A DNA stretch of 64,000 bases from Pseudomonadales bacterium (lineage in GTDB: Bacteria; Pseudomonadota; Gammaproteobacteria; Pseudomonadales; Ketobacteraceae), in contig PAPM01000008.1 of assembly GCA_002708905.1 (NCBI GenBank), forward strand, positions 1-64,000, in the 5' to 3' direction. This document shows positions 18,564-27,247 of the stretch, one piece after another; positions within the stretch are counted from its first letter, which is position 1; each line of letters starts with the position of its first letter. The position numbers and the translations under genes were made by a program. The notes under the pieces were generated by a model. The model was not told where the DNA came from, searched no databases, and worked only from the letters and a program-made list of their open reading frames with translations.

Positions 18564-19409
18564 GTGAGCGCCACCTTGTCACGAAAGCAGTCCACCCCAA
18601 CAAGCCTGAAACTGGCCCTCGCGGCACTGCTCTGTGCCTGTGGTTTGCTGCTGTCTGGTTGGGCAGGCTCTGCAGGTGCTCAAACCATCACCGTCTATCA
18701 CTTCAACCCGGAATCCCACAGTGATCGCAACCTGGTTCTGAAAAACACCTTCGATCAATATTTTCAGGTTTCCCACAACATTGAACTGCAACCGGTGGAC
18801 GACCGGTCCACCTTTGAAGGCCTGATCGCGGAAAGCCCCCCCAGTTTATTCATTATGTCCGATTGGCAGTTCCACCAACTGGAAGCCGACCGTAAAGACC
18901 TCATTCCTTATCTGCGAGGCCTCAAGGATAACAACGACACATTCCACAAGTTACTCATCGGCAAAGGCCCTCTTTCACCACAGCACGCTACCGTAGCCGT
19001 ATCCGGCACCGATGATTATGTCTATTCCCTGCTCGGTAAAATGCGGCTTAATACGGCTCCTCTGCCAATGCAGCAATTGCGACTTCTCACCGTCCCCAAA
19101 GACATCGATGCACTGTTGGCCGTGAGTTTCGGCATGGCCGACGCAGCCCTTGCCACAGAAAACAGCTATGAAAAATACGCGCTTCTTTACCGCAATGAAT
19201 ATCAGCAGCTCAAGGTTTTGGGCACCAGCCAACCACAAAAGCGGCTGGTGGTAGCACTGTTCAAGCAACACTTGCCAGCGCTGCAAAGCGCTCTGGATGC
19301 GCTGGTTGATATGGACCAGACCCCCAATGGCCAACTTGGCCTCAAGTTATTGGGCCTGGATGAATGGACTCAGTTAAAGACCACCCGACATGAGGGGGGG
19401 CAACCATGA
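18564..19409 (+). CDS. Exported periplasmic substrate-binding-like protein
   Basis: Protein of 281 residues with an N-terminal signal or anchor (hydrophobic about 16-38, ending near AGAQ). The mature part (TITVYHFNPESHSDRNLVL, later LFIMSDWQF, then the LLAVSFGMADAALATENSYEK region) looks like a phosphonate-type or related periplasmic binding fold. No specific family was recognised with confidence. It ends in an ATGA overlap with the next gene, a second periplasmic binding protein, implying coupled translation. No ABC permease or ATPase gene is nearby. A sensory role feeding the kinase at 24.8 kb is possible. The start is GTG at 18564; TTG at 18576 is an alternative, and neither has ideal spacing from AGGA. 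Confidence 0.75.
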   Translation: MSATLSRKQSTPTSLKLALAALLCACGLLLSGWAGSAGAQTITVYHFNPESHSDRNLVLKNTFDQYFQVSHNIELQPVDDRSTFEGLIAESPPSLFIMSDWQFHQLEADRKDLIPYLRGLKDNNDTFHKLLIGKGPLSPQHATVAVSGTDDYVYSLLGKMRLNTAPLPMQQLRLLTVPKDIDALLAVSFGMADAALATENSYEKYALLYRNEYQQLKVLGTSQPQKRLVVALFKQHLPALQSALDALVDMDQTPNGQLGLKLLGLDEWTQLKTTRHEGGQP

Positions 19410-20344
19410 TTATGGTACTCAGGTTACTACTAACCTTGTACTGCGCCGTTATTCTCAGCAGCTGCCAAAGCAGTGCACCGCTCGCGAGTGACACGGGCAC
19501 ATTCAAAGTGCTGGTTGTAAACAGCAACAGCACCCTGCCACGCTATAATGTGCCAGGGCAGGCCTTTAAAAAAATGATGGGGGAATTAGAACTGGTCCAG
19601 GTTGACCTCGCCGGTGACGAACACCCCATTGACACCTTACAGGACACCATCAACGCCAACTCGATCAATGCCATTTACTGCATTGGGGCCAAAGCCCTTG
19701 GCTCAATTGACTACCTGGGGGGCAACACTCCGGTCGTCTATAGTTCGGTGTTAAGTTGGCGCGAATTCCAGAACCGAAAACATTTCTTTGGTGTAACAGA
19801 TGGCGTTGCCCCAGCCGCCCAGCTAGCCTGGTTCAAACACTTCTTTCCCGACATTAACCGCATCGGCGTGCTCTATAGTGAGACCACTGAAGATGTGATA
19901 CAAGACGCGCAAAAGTCCGCTGAAGCACTTTCACTGACTCTCCAGGCCAGCAGACTCAATGCTGAAACCAGAGAGCAGAAAATCATGGAATTGTTGGCTA
20001 CAACGGAGGCTATATGGATACTGCCAGATCCAGTTGTGCTGGACTCCGAAGCCAACACCATTACGCTGTTTGAGCTGGCACACGACAAAAGAATACCTGT
20101 GTTCGCTTACAATCCGTTTTTTATGGATCTCGGCGCAACGCTCAGCATTAATGCCGACCTGGCAACAACCGGGCGTCAGGCTGCCCTAATGATTCAATCG
20201 CTCAAACAGGGCATATCACCTGATAACAGCATTCAATTTCCGGCCGGCAGCAACGTCTCTCTAAATCTGAGAAAAGTACAACAGTACGACCTGTCATTGG
20301 ATAGTGATGCCCTGAATTCCGTGAGCGAATTGCTGGATCACTAA
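19406..20344 (+). CDS. ABC-type substrate-binding lipoprotein (ABC_sub_bind family)
   Basis: Predicted lipoprotein of 312 residues with a hydrophobic leader and lipobox LSSC near residue 20. The mature part resembles the ABC_sub_bind (TrpX-like) fold. FKVLVVNSNSTLPRYN opens lobe one, NSINAIYCIGAKALGSI and VVYSSVLSW follow, and RIGVLYSETTEDVIQDAQK begins the hinge repeat; AIWILPDPVVLDS and IPVFAYNPFFMDLGA lie in lobe two. Such proteins bind amino acids, aromatic or cyclic ligands. The start overlaps the previous stop as ATGA. No transporter membrane components are adjacent. A TonB receptor operon converges from the other side. The ligand is unknown. Confidence 0.85.
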   Translation: MIMVLRLLLTLYCAVILSSCQSSAPLASDTGTFKVLVVNSNSTLPRYNVPGQAFKKMMGELELVQVDLAGDEHPIDTLQDTINANSINAIYCIGAKALGSIDYLGGNTPVVYSSVLSWREFQNRKHFFGVTDGVAPAAQLAWFKHFFPDINRIGVLYSETTEDVIQDAQKSAEALSLTLQASRLNAETREQKIMELLATTEAIWILPDPVVLDSEANTITLFELAHDKRIPVFAYNPFFMDLGATLSINADLATTGRQAALMIQSLKQGISPDNSIQFPAGSNVSLNLRKVQQYDLSLDSDALNSVSELLDH

Positions 20345-20542
20345 CATTGCCTCAGAACAAATATTCCAAGATACCCTGACCACTGTAGTGAAAGCATACT
20401 TTCTCAACAAAAGATTCCAACGTTGTATCAATCAAGTAACCCAGGATTATTTGATGGCACGCTACCAGGACAGAACCACCACAACGGAATTAGAGGCGAC
20501 AGATACCTATTGAAGGAGCCCGGTTAGACAAAGCCAGCGTTG

Positions 20543-22567
20543 TCAATTCACCTTAAACTGAAATTCCAACATAAAGCTGCGGCCCGGTTGAGGATAATCT
20601 GACAGCATCACTCCAGGGGCTGGGTCCACCAACTCCTCATCAAACAGGTTATAGAGTGAGGCTGTCAGGCGCAGATCATCCGCATGATTTCGCCAGGTGA
20701 GAGCAACATCCACTTCTGTCTGATCAGGTACATCGTTACGACTGTCGGCATCTTCGCGTGTTAGGGCGCTTTCATAAAGAACGCCAACAAAGGCAGACAA
20801 GTAACGGGAATAGCGATAATTGAACATGACATTGGCACGATGCATTGGCACATCGGCAGCTCTCGCTCCCGAGAGTTTGTTCTCAGGGTCCTGATAGGTA
20901 TAGTTCACACTGACACTGGAACCATCCAACAGCCTGTGGGCATATTCAAGCTCGATTCCATGGACCGTCAGTTCGCCGACATTATCGTAATAGGAAACTG
21001 CCGATGGCTGCGGTCGTGCACCGATAATATCTTTAATATTGTTGTGGAACAGTGTGACTTTCGCTGTGCTGCGTTTGCTAATCCAGGCATTGAGGCCCAG
21101 CTCCACTGTCTCGATTTCTTCGGGCTCCACCAATGGGTTACCCACAATGGAGGGATTATTAATGTTGTACAGCTCGCCAAAAGTCGGTGCCCGAAAAGCG
21201 GACCCATAGGTTGCAATGACTTGATAGCGCTCGGAGAAATCCCAACTTACACTGGCGCGTGGGTTGAATGTATTTCCAAAGTCACTGTAATCATCATAAC
21301 GGCCACCCACAATGAGGCGAACCTGATCGGTTGGGTCCCAAATATCCTGAACGTACAGGGCTCGGATATTCCGGTTGCGGCTGCTATTCCAATTGGCCAC
21401 ATCCGATATATCCACCAGCGGTCCCTGTCCATTATTGCTCCAAAATTCCACGCCGTATTGCGCCTGGTGCTCAAAAGCAACGCCAGATACCAATTTATGG
21501 CGATCCAACCAGCTCCAGGTCACCTGAAGCTCCAACCCTGTTTTGTCGTGCTGGATAGGGCTACGCAAATAGAGGCCTTCAGGATACGTTAACACCCCGT
21601 CAAAGAATCCCGCAGGCAGGATTTCCCAAAGATTGTCGAACTCAAAATGGTCGAAGTACAATTTGGAAGTCAAAAAGGCATCCGAGCCAAACTCAAAGTA
21701 ATGTGAACCTTCGAGGAAATATTCCCTGTACTCCTGCTCAGACCCCTCATTTAGTACATTGTTGGCACCCAGATACCCTCCGGCTTCGCGTTTTACGAAG
21801 CGACCCTGCACACCAAAATCCTGATAGCGGGCGTTAAAGCCGAGGTCGTATCGCTTCTGCCAGAAATCCGTTTTTCCGGATTGGCCGATGGCATCGGATT
21901 CCACTTCGCCCTTCCAGCCATCGCTGTGGTAGAGGTTGGCATCAACGGCTATTTCCAGCGGCCCTGCAGCGCCACCATATTGAAGATCAATTTGATTGGT
22001 TTCAAAACTGCCGGCCGCCGCACTGAGCGCCACACCCTGAATATCATCGGCCTGCTTGGTAATGATGTTCACCACGGCCACAAAGGCATTGGCGCCATAC
22101 AGCGCAGACCCCGGCCCACGCACAATCTCCACCACTTTAATGTCTTTGACCGGGAAACGGTTATAACTGGAAAGGGCACCACCATTGACCAGATTGTTAT
22201 TCACCGGATGACCATTTACCAGAAACAGGACTTTCTCAGAAAAATCCGTTTTAACGCCACGAACTTCGACGGAGCTGATGCCCATATTGAAACGACTGGT
22301 ACCGAATCCCGGCACCCGCTTCAACGCATCCATAAGGTCGCGGGCGCCCATCAGTTCGAGGTCATCCGCTGTGATAACGGTTACGGTAGAACCACTTTTG
22401 CGCAGGCTTTCCCGCGTCTTGGTTGCCGTCGTAACAAAGCGTTCTTCCTGCAACCAGCGAATTTCTTCCTTAAGTTGCGGCAAACCATCCGCCATTGCCA
22501 CAACCGGAACCAACAGCGAATAACCCAAGACCAGACAACCTACTGACTTCCTTTTCACTGTATTCAT
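20543..22567 (-). CDS. TonB-dependent outer-membrane receptor
   Basis: Outer-membrane active-transport receptor of 674 residues. A signal peptide (1-26, ending AMA) precedes a plug domain with TATKTRESL, VTVITADDLELMG, VEVRGVKTDF and VVEIVRGPGSALYG. The 22-strand barrel follows and ends in aromatic-rich SFMLEFQFKVN, typical of BamA substrates. The TonB box may be RFVTTATK. It is the third gene of a minus-strand operon, 18 bases after the DUF917 gene, with AGGAACAGGC before the ATG. The linkage suggests that it imports the substrate handled by the DUF917 and racemase proteins. Siderophore or vitamin transport remains possible. Confidence 0.95.
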   Translation of the reverse strand: MNTVKRKSVGCLVLGYSLLVPVVAMADGLPQLKEEIRWLQEERFVTTATKTRESLRKSGSTVTVITADDLELMGARDLMDALKRVPGFGTSRFNMGISSVEVRGVKTDFSEKVLFLVNGHPVNNNLVNGGALSSYNRFPVKDIKVVEIVRGPGSALYGANAFVAVVNIITKQADDIQGVALSAAAGSFETNQIDLQYGGAAGPLEIAVDANLYHSDGWKGEVESDAIGQSGKTDFWQKRYDLGFNARYQDFGVQGRFVKREAGGYLGANNVLNEGSEQEYREYFLEGSHYFEFGSDAFLTSKLYFDHFEFDNLWEILPAGFFDGVLTYPEGLYLRSPIQHDKTGLELQVTWSWLDRHKLVSGVAFEHQAQYGVEFWSNNGQGPLVDISDVANWNSSRNRNIRALYVQDIWDPTDQVRLIVGGRYDDYSDFGNTFNPRASVSWDFSERYQVIATYGSAFRAPTFGELYNINNPSIVGNPLVEPEEIETVELGLNAWISKRSTAKVTLFHNNIKDIIGARPQPSAVSYYDNVGELTVHGIELEYAHRLLDGSSVSVNYTYQDPENKLSGARAADVPMHRANVMFNYRYSRYLSAFVGVLYESALTREDADSRNDVPDQTEVDVALTWRNHADDLRLTASLYNLFDEELVDPAPGVMLSDYPQPGRSFMLEFQFKVN

Positions 22568-22585
22568 GCCTGTTCCTAAATCCGG

Positions 22586-23710
22586 TTATTCCAAAACATC
22601 CAGAGCGTCTTCGACGAAGCGATACCCAGCCAGATCAACTCCACCGAATTTTTGCAGCAGTAAACTGAGGTATTTAAAAAACATGGAAGGAACGCGAATA
22701 GTATCCATCGCCTGAACCCACATCAATGCAATCTCCACATTTTTTCCCGCCGCAAACTCACTGCAGATCTCTGAGTTGGTCATCGGCGCGCCATCCACCC
22801 CCATAGAGCAGATCATATCAGGGCCCAAAATAAAGGCCGCCGGTTTACCATCAACGTCAATAGTGGCAAGCAGGCTTTCATTCACGAAATACAACGTCAC
22901 TTCCCGATTACCCTCTTTCAGGGTCACCGTACCCACATCAAAGCCATCCTGCACTTTGTTGGTGGCTGCGGTCACTTTACCACGCCGTAATATGACAGCG
23001 TTGGCTGGATAGCATCCGGAAATGATCCCCTGCACGGATGATAAAGGCGTTGCAGAGGCCATCGCATTGCCGATTGAAAGGGCGACTGAAAGTGAGCCAG
23101 GCACCAATGCTCCCGGCTGATGGATCTGTTCTCCCGTGAGCGACCAGGTGGCGACTGTACCGGCATCCTGTAACTTGGTGCTGACAATTTTGCGAACCTG
23201 CGCTTCCATCTCATCGGCATTGGCCGGATGCAACGGATACTTGTCATCCTCTTCACTAACCACCAGGGTCTCCTGAGTTGAAAAGCCCTGCAACGCATAA
23301 CTGCACATACTCATCTGTGGCACCGAACGTCCGGCACCATCCGCATCGACAAAGGGTATGTCAAATTGAGCACAGGCCAGCAAAGGGATCATGGAATTCA
23401 TCGCACCCACTTCGATCGGCAATACGTAGTGATACTTCCACCCCGTCATATCCTGCAACCCTTTGAGACCATAACCAGGAGACTGTTTAAAATTAAGATT
23501 AGGCGCATCCGGTGCCCCTACACCACAGATCACCAACAGCTCCGCATCCGCATCAACATCACTGGCTTCGACCACGGCCACCCGGTCCGCAAACGCCACA
23601 ATATTGTCAATCACCGCGTTGGCAGATTCAACACCGCCGCCGCCCCCACTGGCCAGAAAACTTGCCCCATTTACGATGATCCGCATGTCTTCCTTATCGA
23701 TGTGATACAT
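22586..23710 (-). CDS. DUF917 family protein (S-methyl-thiohydantoin desulfurase-like)
   Basis: Protein of 374 residues of the DUF917 family, now described as S-methyl thiohydantoin desulfurase domains. A relative removes sulfur from 5-oxo-2-thioxoimidazolidine propionate during ergothioneine breakdown. Typical segments are the glycine run ASGGGGGVESA (20-30), LLVICGVGAPDAPN, VLPIEVGAMNSM, VDADGAGRSVPQMSM and FILGPDMICSMG. AAGGAGATAGCA precedes the ATG. It starts 11 bases after the racemase stop and is followed by the TonB receptor. The reaction here is inferred from family and neighbour; a hydantoinase-associated role is the alternative. Confidence 0.88.
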   Translation of the reverse strand: MYHIDKEDMRIIVNGASFLASGGGGGVESANAVIDNIVAFADRVAVVEASDVDADAELLVICGVGAPDAPNLNFKQSPGYGLKGLQDMTGWKYHYVLPIEVGAMNSMIPLLACAQFDIPFVDADGAGRSVPQMSMCSYALQGFSTQETLVVSEEDDKYPLHPANADEMEAQVRKIVSTKLQDAGTVATWSLTGEQIHQPGALVPGSLSVALSIGNAMASATPLSSVQGIISGCYPANAVILRRGKVTAATNKVQDGFDVGTVTLKEGNREVTLYFVNESLLATIDVDGKPAAFILGPDMICSMGVDGAPMTNSEICSEFAAGKNVEIALMWVQAMDTIRVPSMFFKYLSLLLQKFGGVDLAGYRFVEDALDVLE

Positions 23711-23721
23711 TGCTATCTCCT

Positions 23722-24456
23722 TCAGTTCTGGCTTTTATAATTGGGAGGAATGTGGTAGGTAAGCCGGCTCTGTGTCTGGCCGGTACGCATGAGCATATAA
23801 AGGTAATTCACCGCCGCCATATTGGGGTCAATGACAGGAATATTGCACTGATACTTGGCCGCTAGCTTGTCTGCCACTGCTGCCGCTATGTGCATAAAAC
23901 CGGTACACCCCAATAAAATAGCGTCTGCACCGTCTTCATCAATCGCCTGGATACTGCACTCATACACTTTCTGGATAACCTTATCCCGCTCGGACAGCTC
24001 ATGGACCGGCAAATTCACCGGAATAATGGATGCAAAGTTCGGCGCTATACCAAAGCTGCGGACGTGTTCACGCTGCATATCCTCTACCGACGCCAGTACG
24101 GTGACGATGGAAAAGCGCTCTGCCAGGGACATGGCGGTGAAAGCACTGGGACGGAAACCACCGATGACTGGAATAGATACCACTTCACGGGCTTCTTCCA
24201 CACCACAGTAATCAAAGTCGGAGACAAAAATGCCGTTGTAACCCTCGTTCTGGGCCTGAATGGCCAGATCCACCACATGGGGCGCATTAATCATTCTGTC
24301 CCAGCGGCTTTCAATGGAGGTGTTTCCCTGTGTAATATTGGACACATCGACCTGAAGATCAGGAGGAGCGACACTACGTGCAACCTCGGCCAGCTCTTGA
24401 TTGTAGGCACTGTCATTAATTGGAATAATAATTTTCATTCGATATGGCATAGCCAT
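23722..24456 (-). CDS. Asp/Glu (hydantoin) racemase family protein with altered first catalytic site
   Basis: Racemase-fold protein of 244 residues, closest in style to hydantoin racemases. These enzymes use two cysteines, one in each lobe. The second is present in AILLGCTGF (Cys184). The first motif, usually CFGDPG, reads DFDYCG, giving Asp80 at the catalytic position and Cys84 three or four residues later. PVIGGFRPSAFTAM and FSIVTVLASVEDM support the family. It may racemise or isomerise a hydantoin, or use one-base chemistry as decarboxylase-type relatives do. The ATG at 24456 follows AAGGAAG. It is the first gene of the three-gene operon. Confidence 0.85.
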   Translation of the reverse strand: MAMPYRMKIIIPINDSAYNQELAEVARSVAPPDLQVDVSNITQGNTSIESRWDRMINAPHVVDLAIQAQNEGYNGIFVSDFDYCGVEEAREVVSIPVIGGFRPSAFTAMSLAERFSIVTVLASVEDMQREHVRSFGIAPNFASIIPVNLPVHELSERDKVIQKVYECSIQAIDEDGADAILLGCTGFMHIAAAVADKLAAKYQCNIPVIDPNMAAVNYLYMLMRTGQTQSRLTYHIPPNYKSQN

Positions 24457-24832
24457 GGAGCAGCTTCCTTATGCTTGAGGGTGGGGACGCAGCCAAATTT
24501 GGCATGTGTTCTTTTTCAGTGTAGACAATGTTTTCCAACCGTCATCTCCTAGAAAAACAGCAGCCAACCAGCAAGAACCGCTTAAATAACAGACAATTAG
24601 CCAGTTAGCAGGTAGCATTGCAGTAACCGGGGCAAACCCATGCGAACACTTGGAACAGCGTCTATCATTAAAGCTAAGGGACAAAAGCACGAGCGATGCT
24701 TACTTTCAGGCCATGATAAGGAATTACAATGGAGTCATTACCGCCTTGCGCGTGGTGGTCTATTACCATCCACACACCCCACGACCGCTCTATCCGGCAG
24801 AGAAACCCTTTCCCCCTCACCAGGTAAAATAG
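24457..24832. other. 376-base intergenic region between divergent operons
   Basis: This gap separates the racemase operon (minus) from the histidine kinase operon (plus) and must hold both promoters. Short overlapping open frames of 60-68 codons occur at 24640-24846 but have no ribosome site, no recognisable product, and run into the kinase gene. A stretch near 24630 vaguely resembles a c-di-GMP riboswitch and was rejected. No clear operator was seen. Confidence 0.6.
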
Positions 24833-26755
24833 ATGTTGCCGACTAGCAGTATCCGAAAAAAACTGGTCACGGTTATGCTGCTCCTGGTCCTGGCGGTACT
24901 GGTCATATTGACGGTATGGCAGGGCAGCACGCAGAAAGGTTTGTTACAGGGCGAACTAAGCAAGCAAACGGATCTGCTGTTGGAAAACCTCAACAACCGG
25001 GCCCTGTTCCAATCGGATCAGTTAAAACGCCAGGCCGAAGAGGCAATTGCCTCGCTCAATCTGTTTGAGCTCACCAGTGCCCTGCTGGAAATCACCAGAA
25101 CCAATGAGGAACTGGAGTTCATCATCCTGACCGACCACGAAAATCGAATCGTGGTACATACCGCCGACACCAGCCTGCAACAATCCCTGTATTCAGACAG
25201 CCTGTATGGTGACAAGCTGCTGATACCCGTTGATGACAGCACCCCGATGCAGCGAAACTGGTCCGGATCCACTCTCAGCAAGGCCTTGCAGGACGCTTCC
25301 TCCATCATGTACCAGCTGCCCATCAATGTGGGCAACCGTCAGTGGGGCAATTTGCGGCTTTCGTATTCCCTGAAGAATGTAAAAGACGAAGTGGCACGTT
25401 CCAGGTCGGAAAACTCTGCCATCATCAAGGGCCATACCATCCGCTCAATGCTGGCCGCGACAACAATCCTGCTTTTCACCTTTGTGGTCATTTCCAGGCT
25501 CTCCAGCCGCCTTTCGGCTCCCATAATCCAACTGACCGACATGACCCAACGCCTGGCCAAGGGGGATTTCTCCGTAACCAAACTTGCGCAGCTGGAGTCC
25601 AGCGATGAAGTTGGCGTGCTATCGAGGCAATTCTCGGAAATGGCGATCAATCTGGAGAAAGCCTACCACGACCTGGAAGAGTACAATTTGCTGTTGGAAC
25701 GCAAGGTCAATGAGCGTACCCAGCAACTGAACATGCGCAACGAAGAGCTGGTGAAGGCGATCAACGATCTGGAAGAAAGCCAGCAACAGCTGGTTCACTC
25801 AGAGAAAATGGCGGCGCTCGGTCAATTAGTAGCCAGCATCGCCCACGAAATCAACACCCCCCTGGGGGCCATTCAGGCCTCCGCAGGCAATGCCACCAAA
25901 TACTACACCGCCTACGCCAACAGCCTGGCTATGTTGTTCCGCTTGGAACAGCCTACGGATCAGCAACTGTTTTTGTGGCTGTTGCACAACGCACGCCCTA
26001 TGGAGTCCCTCACCACGCGCGAAGAACGGGCCGCCAAACGCGATGCCATCAAAATACTGGACGCCAATGAGGTTCAATATTCAGCAGATATTGCAGAAAT
26101 GTTGATCGATATGGGGCTATCCGATCAGGTTGATATCATGCTTCCCATGTTGTCCGGCCCCAAATACTTCGAAGTGATTCAGAGTGCTCACCAGTTAACC
26201 GGCATTATGCGCAGCAACCAAACCATCTACAGTGCCACCGCGCGGGCATCCAAAATTGTATTTGCGCTGAAAAGTTTTGCCCGCCAGGATCAATTCGGTG
26301 AAAAGCAGGAAAGTGATATCAATGAAGGCATCAATACCGTGCTGGTGCTCTACAGCGGATTGCTGAAGCAGGGGTGCGAAGTAGTCAAGGAGTTTGAGGA
26401 ATTACCTCCCCTGGACTGTCATGCAGACGAACTCAACCAGGTGTGGACCAACCTGATCCATAATGCTTTGCAGGCGATGGATTACAAGGGCACGCTCACC
26501 CTGCGCACCCGCATAGATCAAGCCGGTACCTGTCCGCAAATTATTGTCCAAATTGAAGATACAGGCCATGGAATCCCGGCGGAACTGCAGAACCGGGTCT
26601 GGGAATCCTTTTTCACCACCAAGGAATCCGGTGAAGGCAGCGGCCTGGGTTTGGGAATATGCAAACGGATTGTAGAAAAACACGCCGGTCGCCTGTTTTT
26701 CGAAAGTCAGCCCGGCAAAACCACTTTCACGGTGGTATTGCCACTGAGCACGTGA
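24833..26755 (+). CDS. HAMP sensor histidine kinase with insertion between H-box and N-box
   Basis: Membrane sensor kinase of 640 residues. TM1 is about 11-30, the periplasmic sensor 31-200 and TM2 205-222. A HAMP (about 222-275) and a long coiled coil (275-325) follow. The H-box is SIAHEINTPLGAIQAS with His338, and HATPase_c has TNLIHNALQAM (Asn540/544), EDTGHGI and GSGLGLGI. The H-to-N distance is about 205 residues against about 110 normally. The extra stretch, about 360-455, is helical and contains LFLWLLHNARPMESLTTREE. The ATG follows AGGT. Two response regulators follow on the same strand. Ligand input from the periplasmic proteins at 18.5-20.3 kb is speculation. Confidence 0.93.
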   Translation: MLPTSSIRKKLVTVMLLLVLAVLVILTVWQGSTQKGLLQGELSKQTDLLLENLNNRALFQSDQLKRQAEEAIASLNLFELTSALLEITRTNEELEFIILTDHENRIVVHTADTSLQQSLYSDSLYGDKLLIPVDDSTPMQRNWSGSTLSKALQDASSIMYQLPINVGNRQWGNLRLSYSLKNVKDEVARSRSENSAIIKGHTIRSMLAATTILLFTFVVISRLSSRLSAPIIQLTDMTQRLAKGDFSVTKLAQLESSDEVGVLSRQFSEMAINLEKAYHDLEEYNLLLERKVNERTQQLNMRNEELVKAINDLEESQQQLVHSEKMAALGQLVASIAHEINTPLGAIQASAGNATKYYTAYANSLAMLFRLEQPTDQQLFLWLLHNARPMESLTTREERAAKRDAIKILDANEVQYSADIAEMLIDMGLSDQVDIMLPMLSGPKYFEVIQSAHQLTGIMRSNQTIYSATARASKIVFALKSFARQDQFGEKQESDINEGINTVLVLYSGLLKQGCEVVKEFEELPPLDCHADELNQVWTNLIHNALQAMDYKGTLTLRTRIDQAGTCPQIIVQIEDTGHGIPAELQNRVWESFFTTKESGEGSGLGLGICKRIVEKHAGRLFFESQPGKTTFTVVLPLST

Positions 26756-26851
26756 ACATCTAAGTTATGTCGGATCTCTGCTATAGTGGAAAAAGGTTTT
26801 CAAACTGGTCTGGCGCTACATTTTACCTATTGTTTCCCAGGAACGTTGGCG

Positions 26852-27247
26852 TTGAATAAGTCTTATATAATTTGTGTTGACGACGACCGCACCATACTGA
26901 TGAGCCTGCGGGCCCAGCTCCGTCACTGGTATCGGGACAAGTATGTGATTGAAATCGCAGAAAGTGCCGAGGAAGGCCTGGAGCTGATCGAAGAACTGAT
27001 CGAGGATGGCGAGCACATTCGGGCCGTGATCTCTGATTGGCTGATGCCGGGCATGAAGGGCGATGAATTTCTGATTCTGGTCCACAAGCGTTTCCCGGAC
27101 CTCACCAAAATCATGCTGACCGGCCATGCTGACCCCGATGCCATCCGGCGAACCGAGGAAGAAGCACAACTCAGTGGCTGCATTAACAAACCCTGGAGCC
27201 AGGAAGATTTCTTCAGCGTCCTCCCGCCCCATGAGGAGGCGCTATGA
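26852..27247 (+). CDS. Single-domain response regulator
   Basis: CheY-like receiver of 131 residues with the acidic pocket CVDDD, phospho-acceptor Asp in ISDWLMPGM, Thr in IMLTGHAD and the Lys of INKPW. There is no output domain, so it may act as a phosphate sink, a relay or by protein contact. TTG at 26852 gives LNKSYIICVDDD, which aligns with MKKPVIICVDDE of the next gene and has AGGA nine bases upstream. An upstream GTG at 26786 adds 22 unrelated residues. Its stop overlaps the next start as ATGA. Confidence 0.85.
   Translation: MNKSYIICVDDDRTILMSLRAQLRHWYRDKYVIEIAESAEEGLELIEELIEDGEHIRAVISDWLMPGMKGDEFLILVHKRFPDLTKIMLTGHADPDAIRRTEEEAQLSGCINKPWSQEDFFSVLPPHEEAL

Noticed and set aside
24620-24700. 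c-di-GMP (GEMM) riboswitch-like stretch before the kinase (GGGGCAAACCC ... GCGAA)
   Set aside because: The GGGACGCAAAGCC core and the tetraloop-receptor pairing are missing, and no paired stems could be drawn.
24640-24846. Small gene before the histidine kinase
   Set aside because: Two overlapping short frames exist, neither with a ribosome site, and one runs into the kinase start.
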